Source: Microplitis mediator (lineage: Eukaryota; Arthropoda; Insecta; Hymenoptera; Braconidae). From it: a DNA stretch of 64,000 nucleotides. A program made the translations under genes and the position numbers. The stretch spans positions 18,373,117 to 18,437,116 of the forward strand of contig NC_079976.1 of assembly GCF_029852145.1 (NCBI RefSeq), written 5' to 3'. Every line of letters starts with the position of its first letter. Positions within the stretch are counted from its first letter, which is position 1. Below are positions 1 through 13,500 of this stretch, piece by piece. The notes beneath the pieces were generated by a model. It did no database searches. It was not told the origin of the DNA and saw nothing but the letters and a program-made list of their open reading frames with translations.

Positions 1-2657
1 GAATTTCAGTCGTTGGAGACGAAAAAAAAAAAAAAAGATCACAATCTGTCCGTGGGGATACGCACGGACTTAATCCTTTAGAGAAAGACACTACGTCTTT
101 TGACCACTTTCTCTCTCTAGCAATTCCCGAAGATATCCGAAGTCGAATTTTTTCTAAGTTCCACGGCAAGAAATTTTTATAAGTTCTTGTACTGAAAATT
201 ATAAAACAAAAATTTCAAAAAAAAACGACCAAAATTCCTATATACCATTCGATTCAGAATTTCGCGAGATGAATTTCTGTCGTATCAAAAAAAAGCATAT
301 GAATTTTTTTTTAATTGTTGATACGTTTCAAAAACTTTTCAAGTCGTGTTTTTTTATGAAAAAAAAAATTTTTTTAACTGTACTGACCCGTAATTGTTTG
401 GGTGATGGTTCAAAGAAAGTTATCTATTAGCTCATTTTATTTATTTTTAATTTTTTCTATTTTTTATTTAACAAAAAGTGATTTTCACTTTTTTTAAATT
501 TAAAATTCGAAAAAATTTTTTTGGAAGTTACCAATTTTTCTTTATGGTTGATATATTATTTACTAAGGGAATAAAAAAAAAAAATTGTAAAATCATCGAT
601 TTGCTGCCGAGTTACACTCTTTTGTTTATCCGGGCGCGGACAAAATGACGCGCTTTTTCGGCTTTCGCGCTTTAATAATTTTTATCGCAGCAATTATTTG
701 TCGTAGAGACTTCGTTCAGAATTCATTTTGTTCGTTATTAAATCTTATAAACAACGATACTAGTTTGTCTCGATAACTTCTCAATAGTTTATGAAATATT
801 TCATTTTACATCTAATTTTTGTATAAAAAAAAAATGATCACCCTCCAAATTTATGTCAACTTTTTTCCTTATTTTTTTTCTAGTATTTTGCAAAAAAAAA
901 AAAATATGTATATCCGTTTACGAAATGCACTATTTGTTTATAAAAAATAGTCGTGCAGGGTTTTTTGTAGATAACTTTTTTTTCATTATTAATATTAATA
1001 TTAATTGAAATTTCAAAACGTTCCAAATTTTTCTACCTCAGCATTCCTTTAAGCTGAATGTACCATATTTTATTTTCTTATGAAATCCAAAAGAAAAGAG
1101 AGTCAAAAAAGTAGTTTGAAAACAAATCAATAATGTCAAATATTATAAAATTCAAAGAGTTCTAAGAAATTGAGAATTAATTATATCGACTCATGTACGG
1201 TTGTATGAATTTTTCTGGTGACATATATTAAAATATGATATTACTAATAGCACCATCTAGCGGGACTACATTTCATGGAGTTGAATGATTCAATGGTATG
1301 AGTGGCAGTATTATTCAGACAGTTTTGTTCATGAGTTTAAATCAGTGAGGTTTTCTTCAAGAGTAGGCCTCAAGAGTTTTTGAATTGTATATAGTGTGAA
1401 CAGCGTAGATGCTAGGTATAGTATTCATGAATAGAGCGGTGTCTTCGAAGCTGTGGTCAGTTCACTCATATAGTTAAGTATTTAAGTTTGTGGATTTTAG
1501 GATCAGAGCCCAGGTAGTTTTCTAGCTATACATTATACTCAATTCGGTTCTATAGTTCGTTTGGCGCCTAAAGTATAGTTCAGTTCAAAGTCGTTGCCAA
1601 CATAGAGCCAACTATTTAGTTCAATGAATAAAAATGAATTTGAGTAAAACTTTTGTTCAGCACCCCTGGTCAAAGGTAATTGACAATGTTTTAAATTGCG
1701 GGTTATAAAATAAAATTGGTTTTGAATAAAAATATTGCGGGTTATAAAATAGATTAGATTTAAGTGAATTATTGCGGTTAATAATAAAAAGGTTAAAAGG
1801 TTTATGATGAAAGGTTGAAAAGTTTTGTAAAATTAATATAAGGTTTATAACGAGTTGTAAGGTATATAGGTTATAAGGTTTATATAGTTTATAAGGTTAT
1901 AAGGTTTATAAGGTTTACAAGATAAAAAGGTCAAAAAAGTTTAAATAAATGAAAGGTATAAAAGTGAAAAATTAAAGTTATAAATATTTATTTATAAATC
2001 ATCCTTCCTCTTCCTTCTCTTACAATTAAACAAAATTACACTGACCCTGATGATCTAAGATCCGGCTCTGGGAGGCCGTTGTTACTTCCAGTGGCGCCCT
2101 TTGTAAGGACGACCAGAGTAGCAGCATAGCCCTGTTATATGATTGAAATTAATAAATAATTAATTATTTTTAACTATTTAAATTTTTTACATTGATGAAA
2201 AAATTTTTGTCATTGTTTTAAATACAAAATATTATTTCTGATAGCTACAAACTATCTGAATATGCATTAAATTAAAAAAGTATAGCCTAAACATTTTGAA
2301 TAGATGCATTAATTGAGCTGAAAAATGGATTTTCTTTTTTTAACGATGGCGTACCTTTTTTTAAAATCTGAAAAAATTATGTGTTATAGGGGAATATATA
2401 AGGCTTTGAAAAAGAATAGTTTCATAATTGTGTCAAATTGTAGTATAGTTAGAAAAAAAATTTTTCTATTTTTTACATAATATTTATTTTCTTGGAAACG
2501 GATTTAGTTAGACATCTGAAACTTCCAGGATCTTAGTATTTTATTAGTACCTACATATCCTCTAAGTATCATTAAAATATCTTTCCGGGGCCGTTTCACT
2601 ATACTTTTTACCCCTAGGGCCTTAAATTATTTCTATTAATATCATTTAACGGTAAGG
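1..2657. other. AT-rich non-coding region
   Basis: No open frame with recognisable content was found on either strand. The stretch is dominated by A and T runs. A slightly GC-richer patch at about 2040-2130 contains TGGCGCCC at about 2092, the sequence used as a tRNA-Lys primer-binding site by many LTR elements. No matching LTR pair is visible, so this is not called as an element. Confidence 0.6.
1685..1985. repeat. degenerate short tandem repeat (AAGGTTTAT-like)
   Basis: Loosely repeated units such as GGTTATAAGGTTTATAAGG and GGGTTATAAAATA run for about 300 bases with strong purine/T strand asymmetry. There is no coding content. It is a low-complexity repeat, possibly inside an old LTR. Confidence 0.6.
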
Positions 2658-2659
2658 TA

Positions 2660-4232
2660 CACGGAAAAAAATAGATAGCACTGGCTACCATGTCAGATAG
2701 TAGTCAGTGCCATATGTAGAAAAAAAAAATTGAGATAGCAGTGGGTCCTATCTACGTAGTACTGGCTACTCTCTACATTGTTCTCAGCCCTATATCGGAT
2801 GTTGCTCACTACTATCCTACATATTACACTCTTACATATTGCCCAGTTCTATGTACATATTAGCCAGTCGTATGTCAGATAGCAAAGGTTACTTTTTAAA
2901 CATATTACCGACTGCTATCTGCAGATAGCGCCTGCGTCTATGTCAACATATTGCTGGTTACTGTGTATCATAGCAGAGAGTTCTATGTAAGATAGCAATG
3001 AGTACTATCTGAGAATTTTTTTCCGTAAGGACTCAAATAATTTTTTTTAGGGATGGCGCTAGTATTTATTATTGACAACGAACAAATAAAATTATTATCA
3101 TAACTAAATTAATTATGACTTATTCAACTACGTTTACGTATTTAAATATATAATTATTAATTATATATGATATTTTTTTTTATTTGTTTTTATTTGTTTA
3201 TATTTATTTATATTATGTATTAAAAAATATAATTACATCGTATGAGTTCGTTAATTGCTGAACACTTAAATTTTAAATTTTATTTTATAAAATAAGTTTT
3301 TTTCATTCATGATAATGAATTTATTATAACAACAATTATTATACAATGACAATTATTACTTACAATTTATGAACACTTGAATTTTGAATTTTATTTTATA
3401 AATTAATTTTTTTCATTTACGGTAGTAAATTTATAATAATAATAATTATTATTATAATTTATTTATTTCTATAAATGAAAAAAACTCAATTTATAAAATA
3501 AATTTCAAAATTCAAGTGTTCATTAATTATAAGTAATAATTGTAATTGTATAATAATTGTTGTTATAATAAATTTATTATCATGAATGAAAAAAACTTAT
3601 TTTATAAAATAAAATTAAACATTTAAGTGTTCAGCAATCAACGAACTCATATGATGTAATTATATTTTTTTATGCATAATATTAATAAATATAAACAAAT
3701 AAAAACAAATAAAAAAAAATATCATATATAATTAATAATTATATATTTAAATACGTAAACGTAGTTGAATAAGTCATAATCAATTTAGTTATGATAATAA
3801 TTTTATTTGTTCGTTGTCAATAATAAATACTAGCGCCAACCCTAAAAAGAATTATTTAAGTCCTTACGGAAAAAAATTCTCAGATAGTACTCATTGCTAT
3901 CTTACATAGAACTCTCTACTATGATACACAATAACCAGCAATATATTTACATAGACGCAGGCGCTATCTGCAGATAGCAGTCGGTAATATGTTTAAAAAG
4001 TAACCTTTGCTATCTGACATACGACTGGCTGCTATGTACATAGAACTGGGCAATCTGTAAGAGTGTACTATGTAGGATAGTAGTGAGCAACATCCGACAT
4101 GGTGCTGAGTACAGTGTAGAGAGTAGCCAGTACTACGTAGATAGGACCTACTCCTATCTCAATTTTTTTTTTCTACAGATGGCACTGACTACTATCTGAC
4201 ATGGTAGCCAGTTCTATTTATTTTTTTCCGTG
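2660..4232. mobile_element. long palindromic foldback element, TA target duplication
   Basis: The left end CACGGAAAAAAATAGATAGC is mirrored by the right end, and the two arms are inverted copies of about 780 bp meeting near 3446. TA is present on both sides (2658-2659 and 4233-4234), consistent with a Tc1/mariner-type target duplication. The outer about 350 bp of each arm is a series of about 22-bp degenerate units of the form GATAGCA-n-CTATGTA; the inner part is AT-rich. There is no coding capacity, so it is a non-autonomous element needing a transposase in trans. The superfamily is inferred from the TA duplication only. Confidence 0.8.
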
Positions 4233-4299
4233 TAAGTGAGACGTACATACGTTTACATCTAATACTTAGCCACGTAAGCATATATAATTATATATATAT

Positions 4300-4556
4300 T
4301 GTAACGAATGTGAAACTGATCTTTTAAATATTTGAATAGCTAGAAAACAAATGCCTTCTTCTCTTGTTTTATAGATGCGCGATTAAAGTCAGTCAGTCTT
4401 ATATTGACAGTTAAACAGCAAACATTGTATCTCAATAAACTATATATTGCCCTTGCTTTCTTTTACTGCTGTTAATTGTGGTGTTATTATTTCTAATATA
4501 AGTGTGTTATCATTGTAGTGTATAAATGATATTAATTCAAGATACCAATCACTACA
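4300..4556 (+). repeat. 5' LTR of the non-autonomous LTR element
   Basis: Begins TGTAACGAATG and ends CACTACA. It matches 24730-24986 nearly base for base; I count two differences (A/G near the AAATGCC motif and T/C near ATTAATTC). AATAAACTATATATTGC within it could act as a polyadenylation signal. Confidence 0.85.
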
Positions 4557-4559
4557 ATT

Positions 4560-4573
4560 TGGTGTCAGAAGTG
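4560..4573 (+). promoter_or_regulatory. primer-binding site, tRNA-Leu type
   Basis: TGGTGTCAGAAGTG starts three bases after the LTR terminal CA. It is complementary to the usual CACTTCTGACACCA 3' end of eukaryotic tRNA-Leu (family knowledge). Position and sequence fit a minus-strand primer site. Confidence 0.7.
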
Positions 4574-4884
4574 CGCGTAACCTTCGTGTGTATTTACAAA
4601 TATAAAATAAAAATAACTGTCAATATATCGTGACGCGATGGGAAAAGAAAAAGTTTGAAACGATCGTGTTTTTAATATTAAAAAAAGACGTAAATCCAGT
4701 GATCAATTAAACGAGTTTAGTGAAATCATATTTTTCAAAATTTGTGATAAAGTGCGCGTGTGAATTTAAATAAATTTAGTGATGAATTAAATAAGTTTTG
4801 TGAATATATGTTATTATATTAAAGTGCGTGTAGTAAAATAAGTAAATAAGTAATATAAATAAAAAGTTTGGAAAATCCAAATGA
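4574..4884 (+). repeat. 5' leader of the LTR element with degenerate repeats
   Basis: Contains repeated phrases built from AGTGATNAATTAAA, GTTTNGTGAA and AAAGTGCGTGTG at a spacing of about 80-90 bases. The same phrases recur at 22480-22760 beyond the Helentron, showing this leader was once continuous with that segment. No protein-coding frame was found. Confidence 0.65.
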
Positions 4885-4913
4885 GCATGCCTTAAGCGCT
4901 CGTGTCGTACACG
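4885..4913 (-). other. Helentron 3' end: inverted repeat plus hairpin
   Basis: On the minus strand a 13-base hairpin (CGTGT, loop, ACACG; 4901-4913) is followed directly by GCGCTTAAGGCATGC (4885-4899). A hairpin near the 3' end is the termination signal expected of rolling-circle Helitrons. Confidence 0.5.
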
Positions 4914-6174
4914 AATTATTTAGATTAAATGTTTACGTTACGATTCGTTAATTTTTTCATAAAGACTTCTACACTTTTTCTCGTTTTTATTTTTTCTTAC
5001 AGCTGTATCCAACCTCTAAAAAACTAAAAATTTGAATCGTGTGCCGCACGTGCGCTTTTATTTTCACCAATCAGAAATCGGAGGCCACGACATTTCAAGA
5101 TATTCGATACTAAACAACTTCACGTTTAATTTCAACCTCTAATTAAGATATTAATTTTTAAAAAATGACGGATCTAAATATAAAGAATTTGAGTATAATT
5201 GCCAGTCCAAAAATTTAATTACAGCTAAACGGTACTATATTCAGCTATGATTTTCAATACGCTCATTTCCTCTTATTTAATGTTTTTTTTTTTTTTCATA
5301 TAAAAAAGTAATAAATCTGTAAAAAAAAAAAATTGATAAGCTCAGCGATCATTTTACTTTCCGAAAATATGCAATAAAATCTGCTTCAGGTAAAAGTGAT
5401 TATTACCAATAAAAATTACGTAATTTTAGTCGAGAAACAGTGCTAAACATAAAAAAATTTCATAAAATTTTTGTCAATACGTCATTGGACTCATCAGTAA
5501 AGCATTTTGACGTAATTAGTAACAGACTGCTTTTAAATATGAAAAGATTTAATTAAAAAAAGAAAGAGTAACTAACCACGTATTCGGAAAAAATCATGGT
5601 TTAGTATGCTACAGTTTCGTGCTAAGCACGTTATTCTTAACGTACTCTGCTTTAGACTGTATTAACGCGTTCTGCAAAAATGAATTATACACATACGCAA
5701 AAATATACTACATACATAACGATATTACTAAGTATTTTTTTTTAATTATTTACTTTCAAGTAATAAAGACGAATTTTTATAACATCTTGTTTCATTTCAT
5801 TTTTAACTATTCTCTTAACATGGATAAGTGAAAATAAGTGGATATTCACTAATTCCAAATTCAAACCGAATCACTAATTTCAACAAGTGGTTCGGTTGGC
5901 ACTTAGAATTAGTGAATATTTATATTATCATCTTTCCGTTTATATTTATTAATATATTATGTTTAAAAAATATTTCAATTTTTTGAATATTTTGCGACAT
6001 TTTTTTTTTTTGATCAGCCCGCATATACTTATCAACTTTCGATTTAATGTGATTGTTGGATTTACTCGACTAATTAAAGTGTATGATACAGATTAATTAG
6101 GACGAAAAAAAAAAAATCGATGGAAATTCTTTTATCGGGAGCAGCAGTTAAATTTTATATAATTTACAAAAAAA
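4914..6174 (-). other. Helentron 3' non-coding region
   Basis: About 1.2 kb between the last OTU codon and the 3' hairpin. It is AT-rich with no recognisable protein. At 5845-5935 there is a short series of AATTAGTGAATATT / ATTCACTAATTCC motifs resembling those at 45128-45935. At about 5480-5530 lies a GGACTCATCAGTAAAGC phrase also found, diverged, inside the hAT units near 46560. Confidence 0.45.
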
Positions 6175-8637
6175 TTACTGATCACTGCTTTCGTTTTCAA
6201 TTTTGTTTTTTTTGTAATTTGATAAACCTCTTTGGAACATTTTTTCTGTATCATTATTATTGTAAGCTTTATCTTTCAGTTCAACTTGGTTATTCTCAAT
6301 AAAATCGTTAAATGTCAGGTGACAATTATTTAGTCGAGCAACATAGTAGTGACTTAAATTTGTATTGGCTAATAATATTACTTGGTCTGTTTGTGTAACT
6401 GAAGGACCCGTTTGATTGATATTTTGAAAAATTGAAGAAAAACCATCAACCACAAATGTAATTACTTTTGTTTCTAACGCATTGCTGAGTGCAATTGTTG
6501 ATCCTTCATTCGCCCAAACATCATCAGCAGAAATCATTCGTACAAGATCATCTACAGTTGGATCATCAATTATAGTACACTGTCTTCATTGGTTACTCTA
6601 ACCTCTATCTCTGCTGATTTACATAATATTTCATAATAATAAAGATTTTCCATGATATGAACAATGATGAAAATTTTAATATCACAATACAATGCTTCAT
6701 CGTTAAGCAAAAGTTCAGCAATACAGCGAAAGAAGCAATTTCCATCAGCGTCAACATTATCAAGTTGAAGTTTATCTAAGATGAATTTCGGAAATCGTGC
6801 TTTTTGTACCTCCCTTTTAATGTTACAATTTTTCACTACATATGTATAGATCGTTTTAAACTCGTTTTTAATTTTTTTAGATGTTTTTGAAATGACATTT
6901 TCATTGTTTTTTAGGATATCTTTTATTTCAGAAATCAATTTCGTAGCATGAATTTGCTTTAAAATATCAATATTCGGTCCAATAGCAGGCTTTTGTAACC
7001 TATTTTTTGTTCTTTTCGAAATATTGTTTTCATTGTTTTGGATTTCTTTGATTTCAGAAATTGGTTCAGTAGCATGAATTTGTTTTAAAATATCAACGTT
7101 AGGTCCAAGAGCAGGATTTCCTTTACTATCATTTATTTTGTTCTGAATATTAGGCTCATTGCGTATGGTTTCACAAAAATCAGAATCAGAGACGTCAGCT
7201 AGTAAATCTATATTAAGTTGCATAATGCGTATACCTTGCCATGTAATTCCATTAAACGTTGGCGAATTAACTTTTCTGTGAGCTGCCACAAAATGAAAAT
7301 TAATTTCATTTACTATCGTAATTGGTACAGCTAAAGATGTGTTACTTGGTATATATTTAATAATGCTACCTTTTTTATGTGTTTCCCGCTCCACACCAAT
7401 GACGACTAAAGTTACTTTCAGAGCATCACTCATAGCAAACAATGATCCTTCATTTCCCCAATGTTTATCACGTGCTACCATTTGCAAGAAATTTTTTAAT
7501 GTCGGGGAAACTATTTCACATCGATACTTGTCGTTAACTGAAATATGATGACGAGAAATCAGTGATTCAAATTTGTTCTTATTACAAATGACGTGAAATA
7601 TGATGAAAAGTTTGATCTGTGAATATCTGTCTTCATCATAAAAGATTAATTCAGCAAATGATCTGAATAAACAATTACCATCAGGCTCAACGTCAGTTAA
7701 TGCAAATGAATAATTGAGTTTATCATTCAACTGAGCATTTTTAATTGGCAACCCATTAGTTTGCAAAATAAACTTTGTAGAGTTGTGGTAGTTACATGAT
7801 GTATCTGTTATGTTTTTTTCATAAATTTTATAAATTTCATCAGAAATTTTACATATAAGTTCATTGTTTTGATTGAAAAGCAGTGAAATGTCTTTTAACG
7901 ATTCGCATGCTGCGATTTTCTTTAAAATTTCTCGAGTTGCGAGAAATTCGTCAGAAATTGATACTTCTGAAACTTTCTGAATAGTATCATTTTTTTTCTT
8001 ATTGGTTTCATTAGCATTTTTTTGCTTCAGTAGAGATGTTTTCGTTTTACGTGTTTCAATATTTTGTACTTCATTGACATTCGATGAGTATAATGGATTC
8101 CTATTATTTTGAATATCAATATTTGAGTTTCGCAAATTAGTATCATTCAGGCAATCTTTCGCTGTTGAAGAGTTTGAAATGATTGGTTTTGCGATGCTTA
8201 ACCCTGTTAATTTTGAATGATCAACTATAACCCTATTTTTAATTTCATTTTTTTTGTTACAAAAGAAAATAGGTTTGTGATCTGAAGTGATACTTTCATA
8301 AGTTCCCGATATATAATCAACTAAATTCGTAAATATTACATCGATTTGTGTATTAAAGTTTGTAGTTGAAATCAATGAAGGTAATGCTCTTTTTAAGTAT
8401 TTAATTTCATTCATATATCTTTCTAACCATGACATATCATTGCTGTAACAATCTTGATTGAAATCAGCAATGATTACTAAATTATTGTCTGATTTATAAG
8501 GATGTGTCATACTTTCTATACATTCTTTAAATGATTTTTTGGAAGTATCTGGTGATACATATCCTGCGACAATAAACAAATCATTTATGATTAAACTTAC
8601 TAAATCAAGATGTATAACGTTCTCTACTATTTCACAC
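6175..8637 (-). pseudogene. Helentron C-terminal part: endonuclease end and two OTU proteases
   Basis: This continues the Rep/helicase reading frame after the insertion at 8639-10570. The first about 125 residues complete an exonuclease-endonuclease-phosphatase (EEP) domain: GYVSPD, then IIADFNQD with its catalytic D and N, then the TSDHKP motif. An OTU cysteine protease domain follows (about 120 residues) with DGNCLFRSFAE carrying the catalytic Cys and NFHFVAA carrying the His. A linker has an internal repeat (GPNVDILKQIHAT and GPNIDILKQIHAT). A second OTU domain opens with DGNCFFRCIAE. Its frame is lost near 6580 (stop at 6570); the domain resumes in another frame with WANEGSTIALS and ends with the His of LSHYYVAR, stopping at 6175. 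OTU and EEP domains are known companions of Helentron Rep/helicase. Apart from the breaks the catalytic residues look intact. Confidence 0.8.
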
Positions 8638-8638
8638 T

Positions 8639-10570
8639 ACCCACGGCGGAGTGTAGTTAGTGTCAAATAGGCGTTATGGCCCACCGATGGTAAAACTGAA
8701 AATAAAATAGTAAAACAAAACCAAAAATGTCCTTTGGAGATGCCCACGATCCCACTGGACACTCAGCTCTTCTCAGGCTGGGTTAGAAACCGAATTGGGC
8801 GCCAGTTCGTGTACCCCACGAACAAAATAACAAATAAACAAATAAATAAGGAAAATGAAATGAAAAATGAAATAATAAGATATAATCAGAGAGCAGTTTT
8901 CAGGTATTGGAAAAGGAAAGCAAGAAAGAGATAGTTGCAATAAATAAATAATAATAAATTTTAATTATATCCCAGGTTGGTAGCCATTTAACCCGATATA
9001 GTTTAATTTATAATGTTTCAGCGGGTATAAAAATCATAAACAATAGTATAAATAATAAAAATCACTTCACAATATAAATTGTTGACCAACGGTCAAGTAA
9101 CACAAAGCAATAAATAATATTCGGCTGGCTATCACTCGCACGTGATAGCTAAAAATATAAATAATTATAATTAATAATTATTATGCGCACACATACAATT
9201 TTATCCCAATATTAATCAGTAAACTCAAAATAAATTAACACTGATAATAAATTAAATCGTTATCGCAACATAATAAAGCACCCACTGGTGATATCTAAAT
9301 AATTGTAAAAATACTGTTCGAAAAAAATGCTAAATACTTAAAAATAATAAGTTACATATGGGTAGATATTTACCTCAAAATAATAAATAATACAAATGAT
9401 AATTATCGCATTAACTCAAAAATGTTTCCAGATAATAATTGATTAATTGTAAATATCTACCGCAACTAAAATAAAACGTTCCCAATAATACTCAAAATTA
9501 TAAATAATAAATGTAAATATTTTTAATATTTACCGCCAAAACATATGGACACTCCCCAATAATTAATCCATCAATACAATAATAATTATTAGGTTTCCAA
9601 GTTTTGGATAAGTTTCCGCTGGGACAAACAAGTACGCGAGTATATACGTATATATTGAATTTAGTATAAGTATTGCTCTCTCTCTCACTCACACGTGAGA
9701 TATATACGAATGGCTACCAACGCGGGACAAATTACACGCCAATGTACTAAGCACAAAGGTACTTACAGTCCTCGTCAATATATAAAACTCGTACCGGCTC
9801 CATTTGATTGCAAGTTATCAATATGCAATAATTAATGCCACAAATCAGATCAATATTAATTGCCAAGGGTCCAATACACATTATAAATTTCAATAATGGC
9901 CAAATGGCGTCCCAACAAAATACTTTACGGCAACAGCAACACGCCTTGCTCTTACAATTGCTTATCCACATCTGGCCATGGCAGCACGTGAGTCCCATGC
10001 CGGCACTTCGGCCGGCGCCATTTTATTATGGTTTCTCAGTTCAACCAATGGAGCACTATCTCTGTCGCATGTTAATTCACTCATCGACATACACATGATG
10101 CAATGACTTGTTTGGCCTGTAATTTGTCCACTCTCGACATTAAATGGCCATTCTTTTTCCAGAGCATAATTAATAATATAATTTTATACCTAAATATTCC
10201 CTTAGTATATTTATAATGCCCGTAAATTTATTTAAAATAAATAAATTCACCGAGGCCAACTGTTGCGTTGCCGCGCATGCGCCAACCAACCAAAATAATA
10301 ATAATAATAACAATAATCAAATAATTAAAATAAATAAATACGCAATTATCTATCCCAGCGGCTGTAAAATCCATTCATCACTAAATAAAATTCAGTAATT
10401 TTTACTGATTCGGCCGCAATTTTTGCCTAAATAATCAAACAATTAATGATCACACAGTAAATAAAATAAAGTAATGCATAAAATAATAATAATAACAGTA
10501 TAATAATAATAATAATATGTGAGACGTGCTGAGCAGCGTGTGCTGCCGTCTGTTGCCCCTCCCCGACCCA
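8639..10570 (-). mobile_element. insertion inside the Helentron endonuclease, LTR-element fragment
   Basis: This 1.9 kb block separates the two halves of the EEP domain. ACCCA occurs at both edges (8639-8643 and 10566-10570), a possible 5-bp target duplication. On the minus strand TGGCGCCCAATTCGG at about 8795-8810 has the form of a tRNA-Lys primer-binding site and follows ACACGAAC, as it would follow an LTR. No reverse transcriptase is present and I cannot find a second LTR copy, so the block is probably a deleted LTR element or a non-autonomous derivative. Sequences near 8975 and 9705 (TTGGTAGCCAT and its complement) are inverted copies. Small frames inside it have no recognisable product. 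Confidence 0.45.
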
Positions 10571-13500
10571 ATGCGAAGATGCCGCGATATTTAAATATCG
10601 TGACAGATGTTCAATTTTCTTATTATTTTCTGAACGAAAATCACGTGTTAGATTATTAACGATGGCAACCTTGATATGCTGTTTTTTATAAACAATCAAT
10701 CCTCGAAGAAATTTTTTGCCAAGGTTGTTTTCATCTGATCGATAAATTATTTCATATCCATCAATTGTAATATGGTCAGTATTGTCAGTAGGCAAAGTGC
10801 GTGCTTCAGCAAAAATCATAATATCTGCTCCGTGGAACCATTTATCGTTTTTAACGCAACCAATGTATTTATGTAGTGATAACGCGTTATGAAAAACGAT
10901 TTTAATGCCTTTTAATTCATCTAAAGGCTGCTCAAATGTTACTAAACGTTTTTGAGTTTTTAAGCGATCTAATTCTACTTTAAGATCACTGGTATCATCT
11001 AAAGGAGCTGGAGGTTTAAATTTACCATCAATGTAAAGATTATTGTGATGACCAACACGGCTGTATGCAACGTATTGCATCATTCGTGTCATCTCCTGGT
11101 TATGAACATAAACACATGAAAAAGTTTGACCTTGGCTTTTATGAACCGTCATATCTTCAGCAACAATCAAAGGAAACTGCTGACGAGCAGCTGTTTTAGT
11201 ACCAACTGTAATATCAGAAATTACATTTGGAAAAATCGGAACAAGATTCATGTTTAATTTATTATTTTTCAAATAGAACAAATGCTTACTTCGAGTTGAT
11301 CGCCCGATATCAGTTGATTCAAACTCTAGCCAAAATATAGTAATTTCATCTGAATTGTCTTTTTTAGTCACATGTCTTAAAATGCCTGATGCCCCATTCA
11401 CTAATCCTTCAGCTGTACAAATATTACGGGTGACCATCAATTTAGTACCAATTTTAGCAAAAATAGTAGTCGGTAAGCAACCCGTTTGGTTTATTGGTAA
11501 TTTTTGAAGTGCAGAAAGTGATTTTTGAATGTTTACATCACTCATTCGTTTCTTACCATGAATATTATCTTTAGCATTGTGTACAAACAAGTCACCTGGC
11601 ATTTGCGTTACTTTTCGATCATTGTAAGCATCAGCATCTTTATTTTTAAAAAAAAGATGAATAGCATCATAAGGAACATCTTTCACATTGCAACGTGATT
11701 GTATTAATTGTATATCGCTATCAGTCATCGTTCCCATGGAAAGATTATTTAAAGCGTCAACGAAATTTTTGTTGTCTTGACGCATAACTTTGGTCAATTC
11801 GTAGTATTCAAAATTAACCCAATTATCCGTTGCAAATAACTCGCTATATCTAGAATCAGCAAGATTGGGTTTGAATGGTTTACCAGGGTTGGCATTAGAC
11901 TATTCTAATTTCCTATCTCTTAAATAATGTTGAGCCGTGTAATAAATTGGTTTGTCCATCACAAGTGGTAGCTGTCTCAAGTCTCCAACAAATATAACTG
12001 ATAAACCACCAAATGGTGAGTTATTACCGGTGATTTGTTGAAGACGAGTATCGATCTGATTGAAACGATTTCGTCCAATCATTGATACCTCATCTATTAT
12101 TATAACTTTTACATCACGCATTTCAAATCTTAATGATGTAACAGTGCTCGAACTTAAAGCCGGAAGATTTCCTCTTTTGTTGTCGCGAGGTAATACAAAA
12201 CAGCTATGAACTGTTACACCTCCAATTAAGAATGCAGCTTTACCTGGAGGGGCAGCTAAAACAACTCTTGGAGAAGAAATATCTAAGCAAGGAATCTGCT
12301 TAGTATAATAATGAGTAATAGATTGAAACAAAAGTTTGATCAAAAATGATTTACCAATACCAGCTTGGCCACAGATGACTAAACGTAAAGTTTTATCAAG
12401 TTTTAAGGCATGCAGACAATGCATAGTTATTTGTAACTGTTGTTCGTTTGCCTTTAAAAGTAATCCCAAGATATTATTTTCCTCCATAACTGTTGGAACA
12501 CTGATCTTATAGTCTTTTTCTTTTGATTCAGCATTACGTTCATAATTAATTGGGTTACCATCACCATTGATGTCAGGAAAAATATCAGTGGATTCATTTA
12601 AATTTGTTACATTTTCATCTATTAAAGTTTCATTATTCTCTTCATTATCTAATTGGTTTTCTTCAGCCTCTTTAACAAGATCTTCTATGTAATTCTGATC
12701 CATTTTGTAAATTAAAGCTCGATTTTTTTCGATTAAGACAATATTTTCGTTATACCGTTCTTTTTTTTCTTGTAGACTTAGAGCCTCAATTTCATTTTTC
12801 TCATGACGGAATGGCAAATATAAAAGTAATTGTTCTCGATAGTAATTTTCTTCATCTTGATATTTGTTATAGTGCCGTGTTCTCAAAATTTTACGCTTTG
12901 TACGTTGTTTGGCAATATTTTCTTCATAATCACTATCTTTATTGTCATTACAATCACTGAGCTCTTCTGCTAGATCATGATCCTTTTTGTTTGCTTTTCT
13001 TTTCGAAATAAGCTTATTAAGATTATTAAATCCTGTAGCAACATCAGCTAAGCATAATGACTCATATTGTGAATCTCTCTTGCTATATTTTTCAATAATA
13101 TTTTCTTGATAAATATCAGTCGAATCGGGAGCCATTTCGGATAATTCTTTATTATTTTTTACTACTCTAGTTCTTTCTTCAGAAGGGAAAGTAGGTACTA
13201 TCACCCCATATCGACTAGATTTGAAACCTGGTATATGTAGAACTAAACCAGCAGCTGCTTGACCTGACAATACTCTTTTATTTATAAAAGCGTTACCGAT
13301 TATTTTTATCTTTTCAAGATTTGTAAAGTCTCCTTGAGCAAATTGTTCAGTTAAATTTCTGAATAATTTTGCCATTTCTTTTTCAACTTTAACTACATAA
13401 TCAGTTAAATAAGTTACACACGCATACGCATCACAGATAAATTGAATATCCATATTCGATTTAAGTAAGTTTAAAATATCTGGATTGTATGCATTAATAA

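Noticed and set aside
10427..11797. Separate gene downstream of the Rep/helicase frame
   Set aside because: It is the same reading frame beyond a single TAG at 11900-11902 and carries the missing helicase motifs, so it is part of the Rep/helicase gene. Its last about 45 codons read into the inserted block.
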